The translations under genes and the position numbers were made by a program. Shown piece after piece: positions 5,084-5,399 of a DNA stretch of 5,399 nt; position 1 is the stretch's first letter, and every line of letters starts with the position of its first letter. Below the pieces are notes generated by a model. It was not told the DNA's origin, made no database searches, and worked only from the letters and a program-made list of their open reading frames with translations. The DNA comes from Kiritimatiellia bacterium (GTDB lineage: Bacteria; Verrucomicrobiota; Kiritimatiellia; RFP12; UBA3636), in NCBI GenBank assembly GCA_017450425.1, contig JAFSUV010000196.1:1-5399 (forward strand), read 5' to 3'.

Positions 5084-5399
5084 CTCTACCCGCACCATTT
5101 GCGCGACCGGGTGCCGGATTTTCGGGATTTCGGCCGCGCCCCGGCTGCGCCGCCGCGCTTTATCGAGGCAGTCCCGGCCGCGCCATTTGCGCGGCCGGGC
5201 ACCGGATTTTCGGGGTTTTGGACGCGCAGCGGCTAGCGCCGCCGCGCTTTATCGAGGCAGTCCCGGCCGCGCCATTTGCGCGGCCGGGCACCGGATTTTC
5301 GGGCTTTCGGCCGCGCAGCGGCTGCGCCGCCGCGCTTTATCGAGGCAGTCCCGGCCGCGCCATTTGCGCGGCCGGGCACCGGATTTTCGGGATTTCGGC
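5084..5399 (+). repeat. Tandem array of 88-89 bp hairpin-bearing repeat units (continues past right edge)
   Basis: The core CCGGATTTTCGGG begins at 5114, 5202, 5291 and 5379, giving periods of 88, 89 and 88 bp. Each unit joint carries a perfect 11-bp hairpin (5173-5199, 5262-5288, 5350-5376; arms CCCGGCCGCGC and GCGCGGCCGGG, loop CATTT). A second dyad, GCGCAGCGGCTGCGC, lies in the middle of the later units, followed by CGCCGCGCTTTATCGAGGCAG. The first unit is decayed: its hairpin at about 5088-5111 has mismatches and it reads GGGTGCCGG rather than GGGCACCGG. Units abut with no unique spacers and no coding frame. This is the same family as 2948-3029 and, inverted, 349-415. Confidence 0.9.

Noticed and set aside
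5084..5399. CRISPR array
   Set aside because: The 88-89 bp units abut directly with no unique spacers, and no cas gene is present in the window.
2948..5399. Classical integron with attC sites
   Set aside because: I could not find paired RYYYAAC/GTTRRRY cores around the palindromes, and neither recombinase shows features I can recognise as IntI-specific.

Overview
The window is GC-rich and reads as an accessory, repeat-laden region rather than a core-gene neighbourhood. The source is probably a bacterium of the PVC superphylum (Verrucomicrobiota, Kiritimatiellota or Lentisphaerota). This is an inference from three things: tyrosine recombinases ending in an 'LEKHYRGLV...YW.I' motif, a four-helix-bundle protein with a C-terminal C4 zinc finger, and a left-edge fragment (VSANATEVVSSNVVGYQ...) resembling the mature N-terminus of secreted proteins I associate with that group. 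No rRNA, tRNA, CRISPR array or transposase was seen.

Layout. 1-125 (-): 5'-truncated fragment of a probable secreted-protein gene. 127-458: non-coding block of dispersed repeats. 459-1697 and 1694-2860 (-): two paralogous tyrosine recombinases, overlapping by ATGA and cotranscribed leftward (2860 to 459). 2861-3134: intergenic stretch with two adjacent perfect hairpins, a copy of the dispersed repeat and a good sigma70-type promoter. 3135-3443 and 3422-4048 (+): a two-gene AbiE-like unit, a DUF6922-type small protein (putative antitoxin) overlapping an AbiEii/AbiGii-type nucleotidyltransferase (putative toxin). 4049-4251: repeat copy plus a hairpin between convergent genes. 4252-5025 (-): four-helix-bundle/zinc-finger protein. 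5084-5399: tandem array of 88-89 bp units that runs off the right edge.

How it fits together. One repeat family (core CCGGATTTTCGGGATTTCGG, often next to a GC-rich hairpin) separates every gene module. Copies lie in opposite orientations at 349-415 and 2963-3029, bracketing the recombinase pair. A second inverted pair (203-239 and 4109-4145, 37 nt identical) brackets recombinases plus the toxin-antitoxin unit. The result looks like a site-specific-recombinase locus with cassette-like cargo separated by palindromic repeats. It is reminiscent of integron organisation but without recognisable attC core sites. That the recombinases act on these repeats is a hypothesis; the sequence shows only the arrangement.
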